Origin: Polaromonas sp. P2-4
GTDB taxonomy: Bacteria; Pseudomonadota; Gammaproteobacteria; Burkholderiales; Burkholderiaceae_C
Reading direction: 5' to 3'
Length of the DNA stretch: 64,000 nt
Assembly: GCA_024703855.1 (NCBI GenBank)
Contig: CP087965.1
Span: 1,914,001 to 1,978,000, forward strand
Positions within the stretch are counted from its first letter, which is position 1; each line of letters begins with the position of its first letter. Of the stretch, positions 1 through 9,880 are shown one piece after another. The translations under genes were made by a program, and so were the position numbers. Under the pieces are notes generated by a model. That model did no database searches and was not told where the DNA came from. It was given only the letters and a program-made list of their open reading frames with translations.

Positions 1-906
1 GACGGCGCCGAAAAGGAGCGCTCGGGCGGCAAGCCGACCTTTTACGTCATGCTGCCGGGCCGCGTCGCCGAACCTGCACGCCGCATGCTGGTGGAGCGTG
101 GCCTGCCCTACGTCGACACGCTGGCCGAGGCCGTGAGCGTGCTCCGCGGCTGGAAGGACTGGTCCGACTACTGCGAGCCAGAGGCAGCGCAGCGACCAAC
201 CTCGCGTTACAGCTTCACCGCTCCGGCCCCGGGCACCCTCGGTGAGGCCGAGGCCAAGGCGCTGCTTGCTGCCGCCGGGTTGCCGGTCAACCGCGGCGTG
301 GTGGTGCGCAGCGTCGACGAGGCCGTCGCGCAGAGTACCGAGGTCGGATTTCCGCTGGTTCTCAAGGTTGTCTCACCCGACATCGCCCACAAGTCGGACG
401 TCGGCGGCGTGGCGCTGAACATCGCCGACACGGCCGATTTGCGCGCCCGCCTGACTCGGATGCAGGCCCGCATCGCGATGGCCGCACCCCAGGCCCGGAT
501 CGACGGTTTTTCGCTGCAAGCGCAGGAGGGCGGCGAACTTGAGCTGATCGTCGGCGCGCGCCACGATGCGCAGTTTGGCGCCCAGGTCATCGTGGGCGCG
601 GGCGGCGTGCTGGTCGAGCTGTTCAAGGACGTGGCCGTATGTGCCGGCACCGGTGGACGCCGCCAGTGCCCGCGCCGCACTCGATCGGCTCAAGGTCGCG
701 CCGTTGCTGCGCGCGTTCCGGGGCCGTGGCGCGCCTCGATGCGGAGGCGGTGGTCGACACCATCGTGCGGCTCGGCTGGCTCGCGCACGACCTCGCGCAT
801 GCGGCACCCGGCCAGGACTTCGAAATCGAGGTCAACCCGCTGAAGGTTCGCCTGCAGGGGCAAGGTGCAGTGGCGGTCGATGCGCGCGCGCATCGGCAGC
901 GCCTGA
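1..906 (+). CDS. ADP-forming acyl-CoA synthetase, C-terminal part (5' end outside window, frameshifted)
   Basis: The visible part is the ATP-grasp subunit of an acetate/acyl-CoA ligase (NDP-forming), which makes acyl-CoA from acid, CoA and ATP. The ATP-grasp_5 hallmark HKSDVGGV and the downstream stretch VGAGGVLVELFKDV are clear. The frame is open from base 1, so the gene starts outside the window. Conserved sequence then jumps frame twice: after FKDVAV near 640-650 it continues as PVDAASARAALDRLK one frame on, and near 720-735 as DAEAVVDTIVRLGWL in the third frame, ending in FEIEVNPLKV. A third slip near 890 would give the stop at 904-906; without it no stop precedes the next gene. The following enoyl-CoA hydratase suggests a joint role in activating and beta-oxidising an organic acid. 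Family assignment is firm; the substrate is unknown. Confidence 0.8.
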
Positions 907-951
907 ATACTCAGACATACGGATTCCCCAACACAGACACAGGAGCAACAC

Positions 952-1690
952 ATGGCACAAATCACCATCGAAAACGTCGGCAAGGTCACACTATTCACTA
1001 TCAACCGCCCGGCGCGAAAGAACGCTATCTGCAAGGACACGGCGTTGGAGCTGCAACAAGGCTTTGCCGAGTTCGACGCGTCCGAACAGCGCGTGGCCGT
1101 CATTACCGGTGCAGGGAATGACGCTTTTTCCTCGGGCGCCGACGTGACCAATCTGCCCGAACTGTGGCGCTGCATTCCGGGTTCCGGCATCACGACCGAA
1201 AAGCCGATCATCGCAGCCACCGCAGGCTGGGTCGTCGGTGGCTCGCTGGTCCTCACAATGATGTGCGATCTGCTGGTGGCGGCCGAGAACACCAAGTTCT
1301 CCTACCCCGAGGCGCGCCTGGGCTTTACCGGCGGCATGATCGCCGGGCTGGCCGCGCGCATTCCGCACAAGGTCGCCATGGACATCATGCTGTTGGGTCG
1401 CACGGTAGACGCCAAGCGCGGCTATGAGATCGGGCTTGCAGAGCGAACTCGTTGCGGTCGGCAAGCAGGTCGAGGTTGCAATGAAGCAGGCTGAGGAACT
1501 GGCGAACTCCTCGCCGCTGGTGCTGCGCACCATCAAGCGTTTCGTGAACCAGCACATCATGCCCAAGGGACCTTCGGAAATCATGGCCGAGACGATGCGT
1601 CAGCTCAACGTCGTGCGCGACAGCGACGACATCAAGGAGGGCATGGCCGCCTTCCGCGAAAAGCGGAAACCGGTTTACGTCGGCCGTTGA
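952..1690 (+). CDS. enoyl-CoA hydratase/isomerase family protein (one frameshift)
   Basis: Crotonase-fold protein of about 245 residues, expected to hydrate or isomerise an acyl-CoA thioester in the cytoplasm. Family landmarks are AVITGAGNDAFSSGAD near residue 45-60 (oxyanion-hole segment) and YPEARLGFTGGM near 120. AGGAG sits about 8 bases before the ATG at 952. The frame breaks near 1430-1450: YEIGL is followed one frame on by SELVAVGKQVEVAMKQAEEL, the normal C-terminal helix region, to the stop at 1688-1690. The span is one base over a multiple of three, so a single extra base explains it. It follows the acyl-CoA synthetase and precedes two Bug proteins on the same strand, which looks like an uptake, activation and oxidation unit. 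The substrate cannot be told. Confidence 0.85.
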
Positions 1691-1739
1691 TCGGCAGCGA
1701 GCCCCACACACACCCCTGAAAAAAGTCCAGGAGACAAAT

Positions 1740-2711
1740 ATGAACACCCTGTTCACCCGCGCCCTGCTGCCCCTGGCAGCGCTCTTGCCGCTATTGGCAC
1801 CACCCGCCGCTCTGGCCCAAGCCCCCTGGCCAAACAAGCCGGTGCGCATGATCGTGCCGTACCCGGCGGGCGGCAATTCGGATGCGATCGGCCGCTTTGT
1901 CGCTCAAAAGCTCGCGGTGGCGCTGGGGCAGGCCATCGTGGTGGAAAACAAGGCCGGCGCCGGTGCCACCATCGGCACCGAAGCCGCGGCGCGTGCGTCC
2001 GGCGACGGCTACACCTTCCTCCTGGCCCCGACGGCGGTGTTCGCCATCACACCGCACCTGCGAAAAGTGCCCTACGAACCCTTTGCCGACTTCATCCCCG
2101 TGGCAAAGCTGACGGGCAGCTACTCGATCGCCACGGCGCGCAAGGACGCGCCGTTCAATACTGTCAAGGAACTGGTGGCCGCGGCGAGCAAGGCGCCCGG
2201 AAAATACACCTTTGGCTCGGCGGGAGCAGCCACCGCAACGCACCTGGCCGGCGAAATGATCAATTTCAAGACCGGCATCAAGATGTTGCACGTGCCCTAC
2301 AAGGGGTCGGCCGAGGCCTTGGCCGACCTTGTCGGCGGCCGCATTGACATGATCTATGACCCGGTGAGCCTGACGCAAGTGAAAACCGGCAACGTCAAGG
2401 CGATCGGAGTGCTGAGCAACACGCGTCACCCCGAGCTGCCCAATGTCCCCACGCTGCGCGAGCAGGGCTACGACATCGACACGCGAAGCTGGTTCGGTCT
2501 GTTCGCCCCCAAAGGCACACCCCATGCCGTGGTGGAGCGAACGGCGGCCGAGGTCGAGAAAATCCTCAGCAGCGATGAGGTGCGCGGTGCGTTGCTCAAG
2601 ATGAGTCAGTACCCTGACTATGTCGGTCCTGCGGCCTTCGCCAGCCAGATCAAGCAAGACAGTGTCTTTTTCAAGGATCTGATCACACGAGCAAATATTC
2701 GCGCCGAGTGA
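1740..2711 (+). CDS. Bug/TctC-family tripartite tricarboxylate transporter substrate-binding protein
   Basis: Intact 323-residue periplasmic binding protein of the Bug (TctC) family. The first 26 residues form a signal peptide ending in AALAQA. Then come the family hallmarks PVRMIVPYPAGGNSD, VVENKAGAGATIGTEAAA, HVPYKGSAEALADLVGG and the C-terminal GLFAPKGTPH segment. Bug proteins bind small carboxylates and similar solutes and deliver them to TctAB-type membrane components; none are in this window. AGGAGA lies just before the ATG. It sits 49 bp behind the hydratase and 43 bp before a second Bug gene, so it is probably co-transcribed. The ligand is unknown. Confidence 0.93.
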   Translation: MNTLFTRALLPLAALLPLLAPPAALAQAPWPNKPVRMIVPYPAGGNSDAIGRFVAQKLAVALGQAIVVENKAGAGATIGTEAAARASGDGYTFLLAPTAVFAITPHLRKVPYEPFADFIPVAKLTGSYSIATARKDAPFNTVKELVAAASKAPGKYTFGSAGAATATHLAGEMINFKTGIKMLHVPYKGSAEALADLVGGRIDMIYDPVSLTQVKTGNVKAIGVLSNTRHPELPNVPTLREQGYDIDTRSWFGLFAPKGTPHAVVERTAAEVEKILSSDEVRGALLKMSQYPDYVGPAAFASQIKQDSVFFKDLITRANIRAE

Positions 2712-2754
2712 GCGGGCACCCTAGCCGTCACCCAACACATTGAGGAGATATCCC

Positions 2755-3739
2755 ATGCGCCCATTGATCAAAAAACTACTAACGCCGGCACTGTTAGCCG
2801 CCGCTGTCCTCCCCCTGTCCCAACATGTCGCGGCCCAGAACACGTGGCCGGACCACCCCGATCAGACTGGTCGTGCCCTACCCTCCTGGTGGCACGAGCG
2901 ATAACCTGGGGCGACTGGTGGCCGAGCGACTCGGTGCGAATTTGGGCGTCACCGTAGTCGTCGACAACAAGCCCGGCGGCACCACCCAGGTGGGGACCGA
3001 AATCGTCGCGCCGCGCCTGATGGCTATACCTTGCTGTTGGGTGCCGTGACCGCCTTCACCGTGCTGCCGAACCTGCGTGCCAAGTTACCGTATGACCCGA
3101 AAAACAGTTTCGATGCGCTGGGCGGAATTGCCTGAGTACCTGGCCGTCGTGACCGTGCGCAAAGATCTGGGCGTGAACTCTCTGACGGAGTTCGTCAAGC
3201 TGGCCAAGGCCAACCCGGGTAAGCTCACCTACGGCTCAGCGGGTCTCGCCTCGTTTGGACACATAGCCGGCGAGGTCATCAAACGCGAAACCGGTGTTTC
3301 CATGCTCCATGTGCCCTTCAAGGGCTCTGCCGATGCGGCGAACGCATTGGCAGGCGGACAGGTTGACATGTTGATCGACGGTGCGACAGTGCCGTTGGCC
3401 AAAGCCGGACGTGTGACTCCCCTTGCTGCTTTTGGCAACAAGCGTCATCCAGAATTGCCCAATGTCCCGAGCCTGCCTGAAACAGGTGTCAAGGTCACGA
3501 CGCAAGTCGCTCCTGGCTGGGGGCTGTTCGCGCCCAAAGGCACTCCGGCTGCTATAAATTCCCGCCTTTCACTGGCATTGGAAAAAATGCTCAATGAACC
3601 CGAGACCCAAGCCAAGCTGCAACGAATGAGCACCCTGCCGGACTGGCGGTCACCGACAGAACTTCTCAAAGCCATAGAGAGTGATTACAAGTATTACGGC
3701 GAGCTGCTGCCAGCAATTGGCATTCGTCCTGGAGACTGA
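2755..3739 (+). CDS. Bug/TctC-family substrate-binding protein (three frameshifts)
   Basis: Second Bug gene of a tandem pair. The ATG at 2755 follows GAGGAGAT and opens a signal peptide (LLAAAVLPLSQHVAAQ). The conserved sequence then crosses frames: IRLVVPYPPGGTSDNLGRL resumes near 2860, APDGYTLLLGAVTAF near 3010 in the first frame again, and EYLAVVTVRKDLG near 3135, after which the frame stays open to the stop at 3737-3739. All Bug landmarks are present, including HVPFKGSADAANALAGG and GLFAPKGTP, so the protein was intact until recently or is broken only by read errors. It probably arose by tandem duplication and divergence from the upstream copy. Confidence 0.8.
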
Positions 3740-3807
3740 GCGCAAAACAAAATGATATGGCTACATAGCAACGAAAATGGTCTGCAATTGGTCCGTGGAA
3801 CGAGCGC

Positions 3808-4832
3808 ATGAAGGCACTTTCGCTTTCGTATTGGCACGCACTTGTCGCAACGCGTCTGCCTGGCGTGATGACTTGCGCCGTCATCGCACTCGCAGCTACG
3901 TTTCTCTCCGAGCACTACGGCGGTCCGCAGCTCCTGTATGCGCTGCTGATCGGCCTGGCGTTCCACTTTCTGGTCGCCAACCCGCAAGTCAAGGTCGGTG
4001 TTGATTTCTGCGGCCGCACCTTGCTGCGGATCGGTGTGGCGCTGCTGGGGGCCAGGATCACACTACCCCAGGTGGGTCAGCTCGGAGCGAGCTCCGCCGC
4101 GGTGGTGGCTGCAGCTGTGGCGCTTACGATCCTGTTGGGCACTGTGTTGGCCAAAGTGCTGCACCGGTCACGAGAAGAGGGATTGTTGACAGGTTGTGCG
4201 GTTGGCATTTGCGGTGCGTCGGCCGCACTGGCTGTGTCATCCGTGCTTCCGCAGACCAAAGAAAACGAGCGGTTCACCCTGTTGGTGGTGGTCGGCGTTA
4301 CGGTGCTGTCCACTTTGGCCATGATCATCTACCCATTCGTTCTGAGTCTGATTGGGCTCACCGCAGGGCAATCAGGCATCTTTCTTGGCGGAACTATCCA
4401 TGATGTAGCCCAAGTAGTGGCTGCCGGCATGATGCTGGGTCCCGTGACTGGCGACACGGCGACGGTGGTCAAACTGTTTCGTGTCATGCTATTGATGCCA
4501 GTAGTTCTCGCAATTGCCACTCTTTATCGCAATCATCCGGCGGCCAAGCCATCGGATGAGGCTGCGCCGTTGATTCCCGGGTTCTTGCTCGCGTTCATTG
4601 TGCTGGTCCTGCTCTCATGAGCCTGGGATACTTTACGCCCACAGTTTCAAAGCTCGCCAACGAGTCCTCACGGTGGTTGCTGGTGACAGCAATTGCGGCG
4701 GCGGGCATCAAGACCAGTTTCGAAGATCTGCTTAAACTTGGCTGGAAACCGGTGTTGATGTTGTTGGGTGAGACGGTCTTTATCGGCCTCTTCGTGTTGG
4801 GCTCTGTGATTGTTCTCAGGCTCGGCATTTGA
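3808..4832 (+). CDS. YeiH-family putative sulfate exporter (one frameshift)
   Basis: Hydrophobic inner-membrane protein of about 341 residues with roughly ten predicted membrane segments, of the UPF0324/YeiH family annotated as putative sulfate exporters. Diagnostic stretches are FCGRTLLRIGVALLGARITL, CAVGICGASAALAV, GGTIHDVAQVVAAGMM and the last block AIAAAGIKTSFEDLLKLGWKP. The first part ends in a TGA at 4618-4620 that overlaps an ATG, and the conserved C-terminus (SLGYFTPTVSKLANESS onward) continues in another frame. One missing base near 4615 restores a normal-length protein. Transport of sulfate or related anions is a family-level guess, not proven here. Confidence 0.82.
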
Positions 4833-4854
4833 CGCTGAAGACCGTGAGATTGAA

Positions 4855-4879
4855 CCTTTCCAGAATCTTGTCTGAAAGG
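4855..4879 (+). terminator. possible hairpin after the YeiH gene
   Basis: An inverted repeat with arms CCTTTCCAGA and TCTGAAAGG (one bulged base) around a 6-base loop starts 22 bases after the YeiH stop. There is no T-run behind it, so it could be a Rho-assisted terminator, an attenuator or chance. Confidence 0.3.
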
Positions 4880-5067
4880 TATTAACATGAAACTTCAAAG
4901 AGTCAGTAGGGGACGTCCGAATTTCTGTGTGTGAGTCGAGTAGAGACTTTTCCAGGGAATAGGCAACGTCGAGTAAATCGCGCTTCATAAAGACCAGGGA
5001 ATACCCTTAATCGCATTGGTCATGTAGATCACCCGGCGCATTTCAGGCGGAAAGGCAAACAACGAAG

Positions 5068-5199
5068 TCACAGGGCCGCGCCCCATTCAAGCAGCTGCCG
5101 CTTCCATTCGGTGATCTGGTTGAGGTGCAGCTGGAACTCTTTGCAGAGTTCGGTCACAGCGCAGTCGTCGCGCACGGCCGTCAATGCACCCCGTGCCAT
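5068..5199 (-). pseudogene. IS3-family OrfA fragment
   Basis: On the minus strand the peptide reads TELCKEFQLHLNQITEWKRQ, the typical helix-turn-helix region of IS3-family OrfA proteins. Only about 40 residues remain, with no start region, no leucine zipper and no OrfB. It is a relic left by later insertions and starts the IS-rich zone that runs to about 8.4 kb. Both ends are approximate. Confidence 0.6.
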
Positions 5200-5393
5200 G
5201 GATGCAGGACTGTAGGAGCGGCAGGTGCGCAGTGCTGATACGTCGACCATCAAAACTCCTTCTGGCCAAGCCACCTTCGGCCCGGTGTCATACCCGGAGT
5301 TTCCACTTATCCTATTTCCGGCAGTTGAGGTCACGTAAACCAGCGGGACGCTAGACTGGGAGCCAGTTTCAACGAATTTGCAGGAGTCACCAG

Positions 5394-6786
5394 ATGGGTG
5401 AAGCAAAAAGGCGCGAAAGACTTGACCTGACGCAGGCCCTTCAGGCCATGGCCGTGGGCACGCCGGGCGGCCGAATCCACGTGCAGTGGGACCACACGGC
5501 CAGCGCTTCCCCGAACGCGCAACTGACGTTCTTTGCCGAGTTCCTGGCCACCACCGGAATCTATGAGTCCTGGGTCGAGAGTTGCCCCTTGAGCTACAGC
5601 AGCCCCAATGCGCCGGGCAAGCGCGATGTACTGGGCACCTGGTTGCTGTCGATCCTGGCCGGGCACAAGCGTTACGCCCACATCACGGGACTCAGGGGCG
5701 ATGCGCTGAGCCCGCGGATACTGGGCATGGACAAGATCATCAGCGAAGACGCGCTGCGCCGCGCACTGGCCCGCATGAGTGCGCAGCAAAGCCAGGCCTG
5801 GCTTGTTCCCCAGTTGCTGGGCAGCGTGCAAGCGGCCTTGAGCACGCCGTGGATACTGGACATCGACACCACCATCAAGCCTTTGTACGGCAAGCAAGAG
5901 GGCGCCCAGGTCAGCTACAACCCCCGCAAGCCCGGTCGCCCCAGCCACGCGCTGCACACCTACTGGTGTGGGCAACCTGCGCCTGGTGCTCGATGTCGTG
6001 GTGTCTCCCGGGCTCGAACACAGCGCCGCCAAGGCGCGCCCTGGCTTGACCGTCGTGCTGGACAGCCTCACCGCTGAGCAGCGTCCCGCCCTGGTCCGGG
6101 GTGACTGCGGCTTTGGCAATGAGCCCTTCATCGCCGAATTGGAATCGCGCGCTCAGCCCTACCTCTTCAAGCTGCGCCAGACCCAGGGCGTCAAGCGCCT
6201 GCTGAGTCGCCAGTTTTCCCGCGATGACTGGAGCGTGCCCGGACCCAGCGACCAGGGCTGGAGCGCCGTTGAAGATACCTTGAAGCTATCGGGCTGGGAC
6301 AGAGCGCGCCGGGTCGTGGTGTTGCGCCGCTCTGTCAAGGCCGATCTGGCACTGAGCCGTAAAACCAAAAACGAGCCGGGCGAGCAGATCGAGTTGTTGA
6401 TGCCGGACAAGGACGTGCAGGCCTGGGAATACGCGGTGCTGGTGACCAACAGCGCTTATGCCCTGGAGGTGTTTGGCCAGCTCTACCGGGACCGGGCCGA
6501 TTGCGAGAACGGCTTTGACGAGTTGAAGAACCAGTGGGGCTGGGGTGGCTTCACGACCCAGGACATCGAGCGCTGCCAGAGCAGCGCCCGGGCCGTGGCG
6601 CTTGTTTACAACTGGTGGAGCTGGTACTGCCGGGCGGCCAAGCCAGGCGCCCGGATGGAGGCGATCACGAGCCGCGCCTTGCTGCTGGCCGGTGTGGGTC
6701 GGGCGGTCAAGCATGCCGGGCAGACCACGCTGTATTTGACGCCGATGCACGCAGCCATTGACAAGCTGATGGCGCTCATCGCCTGA
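5394..6786 (+). CDS. IS1380/IS4-like DDE transposase (one frameshift)
   Basis: Transposase of about 464 residues of the DDE_Tnp_1 superfamily. The catalytic pattern is visible: DIDTTIKPLYGKQEG with RPSH soon after (first Asp), VRGDCGFGNEPF (second Asp) and RADCENGFDELKNQWG (Glu in the YREK-like helix). GCAGGAG lies shortly before the ATG. The frame slips at about 5965: HTYW is followed one frame on by GNLRLVLDVVV, consistent with one extra T in the TGGTGTGGGC stretch. I could not find clear terminal repeats, so the element ends are undefined. The right side abuts an ISAs1 relic at about 6830. Family placement between IS1380 and IS4 is tentative. Confidence 0.75.
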
Positions 6787-6829
6787 CGTACTGCGGGCTG
6801 ATCAGCCGAACCTCAAGGCCCATCTCCTG

Positions 6830-7340
6830 CAGGGCTGTCCCATCAAAAATTTTTCATCAAAATCAAGCGAAGATTTTCATTTCCCCAGCCTGCTTTTTTG
6901 CGTAGTGCCTTGACGCCGATGCCCTTGAACTGTTTTTTCGCGGTGTCGAGCATGTTGAGCACCACATGGCGCACGATGGCCATGTTCTGGGGCGCATGGT
7001 CTTTGCGCACGCGGGATTGATCTTCGTTGAACACGACGTCCAGCGTCCAGTGCAGCGTGTTTTCGATAGCCCAGTGGGCGCGTACCGCAGTGGCAATTTG
7101 CCTGGCATTGGCGGGCAAACTGCTGATGAAAACGCGCCGGTCGCAGCTGATTTTCCCGTTGATGTCGCGCGTCTCCTCAATCATGGCGATGTTTGTCAAG
7201 CCGCACCACTGCGGCCTTTGCTCCAGCCAGTCAATCTGGCTGCTGACGACGCACCTGCGTGACTCCACGCGCCCGTGTCCGGCGTCGGATTCGCTGTAGG
7301 TGTCGCTGATCGCCATGGATAAGCGCTTACTGGAAAGTTG
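6830..7340 (-). pseudogene. ISAs1-family transposase, C-terminal fragment
   Basis: The minus-strand peptide carries the ISAs1 end domain: DAGHGRVESRRCVVSSQIDWL, then HWAIENTLHWTLDVVFNEDQ and RHVVLNMLDTAKK, stopping at 6843-6845. The N-terminal two thirds are missing, and the frame upstream of about 7340 runs into unrelated sequence where the IS630 fragment begins. CAGGGCTGTCC at 6830-6840 could be the element's terminal repeat. It is a dead fragment. Confidence 0.7.
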
Positions 7341-7385
7341 CTCCGTAATATGATGACAACCCTCGAAAAAGCGGATGTTGATCGA

Positions 7386-7823
7386 TATGAAGCTCAAAGT
7401 GCTGGAGTTGACACAAGATGACCGGGCAGGATTGGTGAAGGTTGTGGAGAGAGGCAAGACTGGCGGATGCGCCATCAAGCACAGACACTGCTGTATTTTG
7501 CCGACGGCTGGCGTGCCAAAGCCATTGCGGCGCAGCAAGCTCTCCATCTGGACACCGTGTATGACCGACGCAAGCATTGGCAGGCCGAGGGCTTCGCCTC
7601 GCTGGCGGACAAGCACCGCAGCGGCGCGCCGCCCAAGGTGAGTGCCGCGCAGAAGGAGCAACTGCGGCTGTGGGCGAGCCAGGAGGCGCTGACAGCGCGC
7701 CAGTGGTTGACCAGGCTGAAGGAGGAGTTCGATATTGTCATGCATCCGGGTACCCTGGCGGTCACGCTCAAGGAGATGAAGTTTGTCTGGAAACGCACGC
7801 GGCACAGCTTAAAAAAAGCGTGA
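7386..7823 (+). pseudogene. IS630-family transposase, N-terminal fragment (frameshifted and truncated)
   Basis: The peptide MKLKVLELTQDDRAGL, then one frame on MRHQAQTLLYFADGWRAKAI, HLDTVYDRRKHWQAEGFASL and GAPPKVSAAQKEQLRLW, is the HTH part of an IS630-family transposase. It ends abruptly at RTRHSLKKA followed by TGA, where intact relatives continue into the DDE domain. A slip near 7460 separates the first 25 residues. The catalytic domain is absent, so it cannot transpose. Confidence 0.72.
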
Positions 7824-7837
7824 TGAAGTGAAGTTTC

Positions 7838-8102
7838 GCCAGGCAAAAATGGGATCCCCTCGCGGCACCATGCACCCTTGGCGGTCTCGTCCATGGCCGC
7901 CGTGGTGATTACCGCCTCCAGTCGAGCCGCCGCTGTCCAGGCCCGCTCGCGAGCGGGGCCTGGACAGCGAGTCCGCGCGCCAGCGCTCCAGCGTATCCAC
8001 GCCCACACCAATCTCACGCGCAACGACTTCCACCGCAGCGCTCTCCGGCGGCAGCAATCGCGCCACCGCTCTGTCCTTGAATGCTTGTCCGTATCGAGCC
8101 AA
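7838..8102 (-). pseudogene. IS3-family OrfA fragment (truncated, frameshifted)
   Basis: Minus-strand peptide starting MARYGQAFKDRAVARLLPPE, followed by VAREIGVGVDTLERWRAD, is the HTH of an IS3-family OrfA. The next conserved block, ERAWTAAARLEAVITTAAMD with AKGAWCRE, lies in another frame, so there is an indel near 7960. The gene stops at the junction with the IS630 fragment near 7850. No OrfB is present. Confidence 0.65.
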
Positions 8103-8245
8103 CTCGTTCTCTCATCATCGCCCCCTGGTTCTCGGTTCTATCGGGGCGACAAGTATTCTGACGCGGGGGTAGGTGCCAATGACTACTCTGGTTCGAGGCT
8201 GTGTGAAAACCCGCTGACGCCTGCCCGAAGGCAAGGCTAGAGTCT

Positions 8246-8277
8246 AGGCATGTCGACTCCCGGGAGTCGACATGCCT
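8246..8277. repeat. 32-bp perfect palindrome with no spacer
   Basis: The left arm AGGCATGTCGACTCCC and the right arm GGGAGTCGACATGCCT are exact reverse complements with no loop. The palindrome contains the start codon (8272) of the truncated IS1182-type transposase, so in mRNA it would bury the initiation region in a strong hairpin. Confidence 0.9.
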
Positions 8278-8391
8278 CGATTCATCGAAGGCCAGGACCG
8301 GCAGCAGGTGACGCTGATGCCCGAGTGCCTGGATGACTTTATCACCGACGACAACCCGGTGCGGGTGATCGGTTGTGCAGACCTTCCCTAA
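8272..8391 (+). pseudogene. IS1182-family transposase, N-terminal fragment
   Basis: The first 36 residues, beginning MPRFIEGQDRQQVTL and continuing CLDDFITDDNPVRV, match the start of IS1182-family transposases. The frame then stops with CADLP and TAA, just before the convergent FAD-dehydrogenase gene. Everything after the first exchange is lost. The upstream GTGTGAAAACCCG could be part of the element's end. Confidence 0.65.
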
Positions 8392-8411
8392 TCGCAATTT
8401 TTGCTTATTGA

Positions 8412-9868
8412 TTATTGACCTTTGCAGTCGAACTGAACCTTGCCTGGATTCAGGAGATCGTGGGGGTCAAGCGCATGTTTGATACGGCGTGCGAGTTCCA
8501 GCTCGGCGTCGGCCTTGGTGCGCATCAGTTCATTCACTCGATACTGCCCAATGCCGTGCTCAGCGGAAATGCTGCCACCAAGTGACACCACCAAATCATG
8601 CACTAATCGGTTCAGTGCATCTGCATCAGCATTTATTGGAACAATGACGTTGTAGTGGATATTGCCATCGCCTAAGTGGCCAAAAGCATTAATCCGAGCA
8701 TCGGGGATGGCCTCCACAACAGCCTCCTCTGCCATGCTCAAGAACTTGGGAATCAAGGGAATGGGTACCGAAACGTCATGCTTGACAGAACGCCCTTCCT
8801 TACTTTCGGCTTCGGTAATTGATTCACGCAGAGACCAGAGCTTCATCTCTTGATGCTCGGACTCGGCAAGTACCCCGCCGGATGCTTCTCCTCGCTCAAG
8901 TACCTCCATAAGGAAATCTTCGGCCGCCTGCGCAGCCCCGGCAAGGATGAGCTTGCCTCCAGAAGCACGTACCATGGGGATGGTTCCAGAGGGAGCACCA
9001 TTTGGCAATGAGACACAACAAGTTGGAGCGATGTGCCCGACATGAGCTCAAAACCTGTCACTGTCTCACCCATGGTCTGACGCACCGCTACGAGAAGCCT
9101 TAGTGAATCCTCGGCGCTTGGGACTGCAAGGAGTGCTGTCACGCGATGTTTGGGTATGGGCGCCAGCTGCAATACTGCGGCGGTGACAATACCCAGCGTC
9201 CCCTCCGTACCGATGAACCACTGCTTCCAGTCGTAACCGGCGTTGTCTTTGCGCAAGTGTCGCAATCCGCTGACGATTTCACCATCTGACGTAACGACCT
9301 CGAGGCCCAGCACTCGGCTGCGTGCCATGCCATAGTGCACAACATTGGTGCCACCGGCGTTGGTCGAAACAATGCCGCCGATTTGCGCCGACCCCTCGGC
9401 CGCCAGACTGATCGGGAGAAAAAGCCCCTTCTCGGATACGGCTTCTTGGGCCACTTGCAAAATGCAACCGGCCTCAACTTCTATGGTCTCTCCAACGATG
9501 TCGATGTCACGGATGGCATTCATCCGAGACAGGGACAGTACAAGCTGGTGGCCTGATGCATCTGGCGTTGCACCACCGGCCAGCCCTGTATTGCCGCCAT
9601 GCGGCACGATGGCGACACCTGCCTGCGCGCACAGCCGAACGATCGCGGCGACTTCTTGTGTGCAGCTTGGCAACACGGCGCACATCGCTCGTCCGCGAAA
9701 CAGATGACGCCAGTCTTCGTTGTAGACAGCAAGGTCGCTGGCGGATGTGATGACACCTTTTTCACCCACGATAGCCTGCAGGGCCTGTAGCCATTGGCTG
9801 CGATCCATTTCAGCCATCGTGGCCGCATCTTTTGTGGAATTCCTGATCATGAGCGCCTTATCCATCAT
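8412..9868 (-). CDS. FAD-linked D-2-hydroxyacid dehydrogenase/oxidase (one frameshift)
   Basis: Protein of about 485 residues of the GlcD/D-lactate dehydrogenase type. The N-terminal FAD_binding_4 domain shows VPHGGNTGLAGGATPD (PP-loop), GLFLPISLAAEGSAQIGG and GTEGTLGIVTAAVL. The C-terminal domain shows AFGHLGDGNIHYNV (metal/substrate His) and HALDPHDLLNPGKV. One base is missing at the GGGG run (plus-strand CCCC 8936-8939), which joins LLEASSSLPG to AAQAAEDFLMEV. It would oxidise a 2-hydroxyacid with electrons passed to quinone or cytochrome. It is the last gene of the monooxygenase run, 12 bp after the aldehyde dehydrogenase. An exact start between 9868 and about 9811 is unclear. Confidence 0.85.
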
Positions 9869-9880
9869 CTTTTCCGTGAT

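Noticed and set aside
1791-2657. Long minus-strand open frame opposite the first Bug gene
   Set aside because: It is the antisense shadow of a GC-rich gene: no family motifs, no ribosome site, while the plus strand gives a full Bug protein.
7341-7805. Minus-strand continuation of the ISAs1 frame as a longer transposase
   Set aside because: The upstream residues are not ISAs1 sequence and overlap the IS630 fragment on the other strand; the open frame is accidental.
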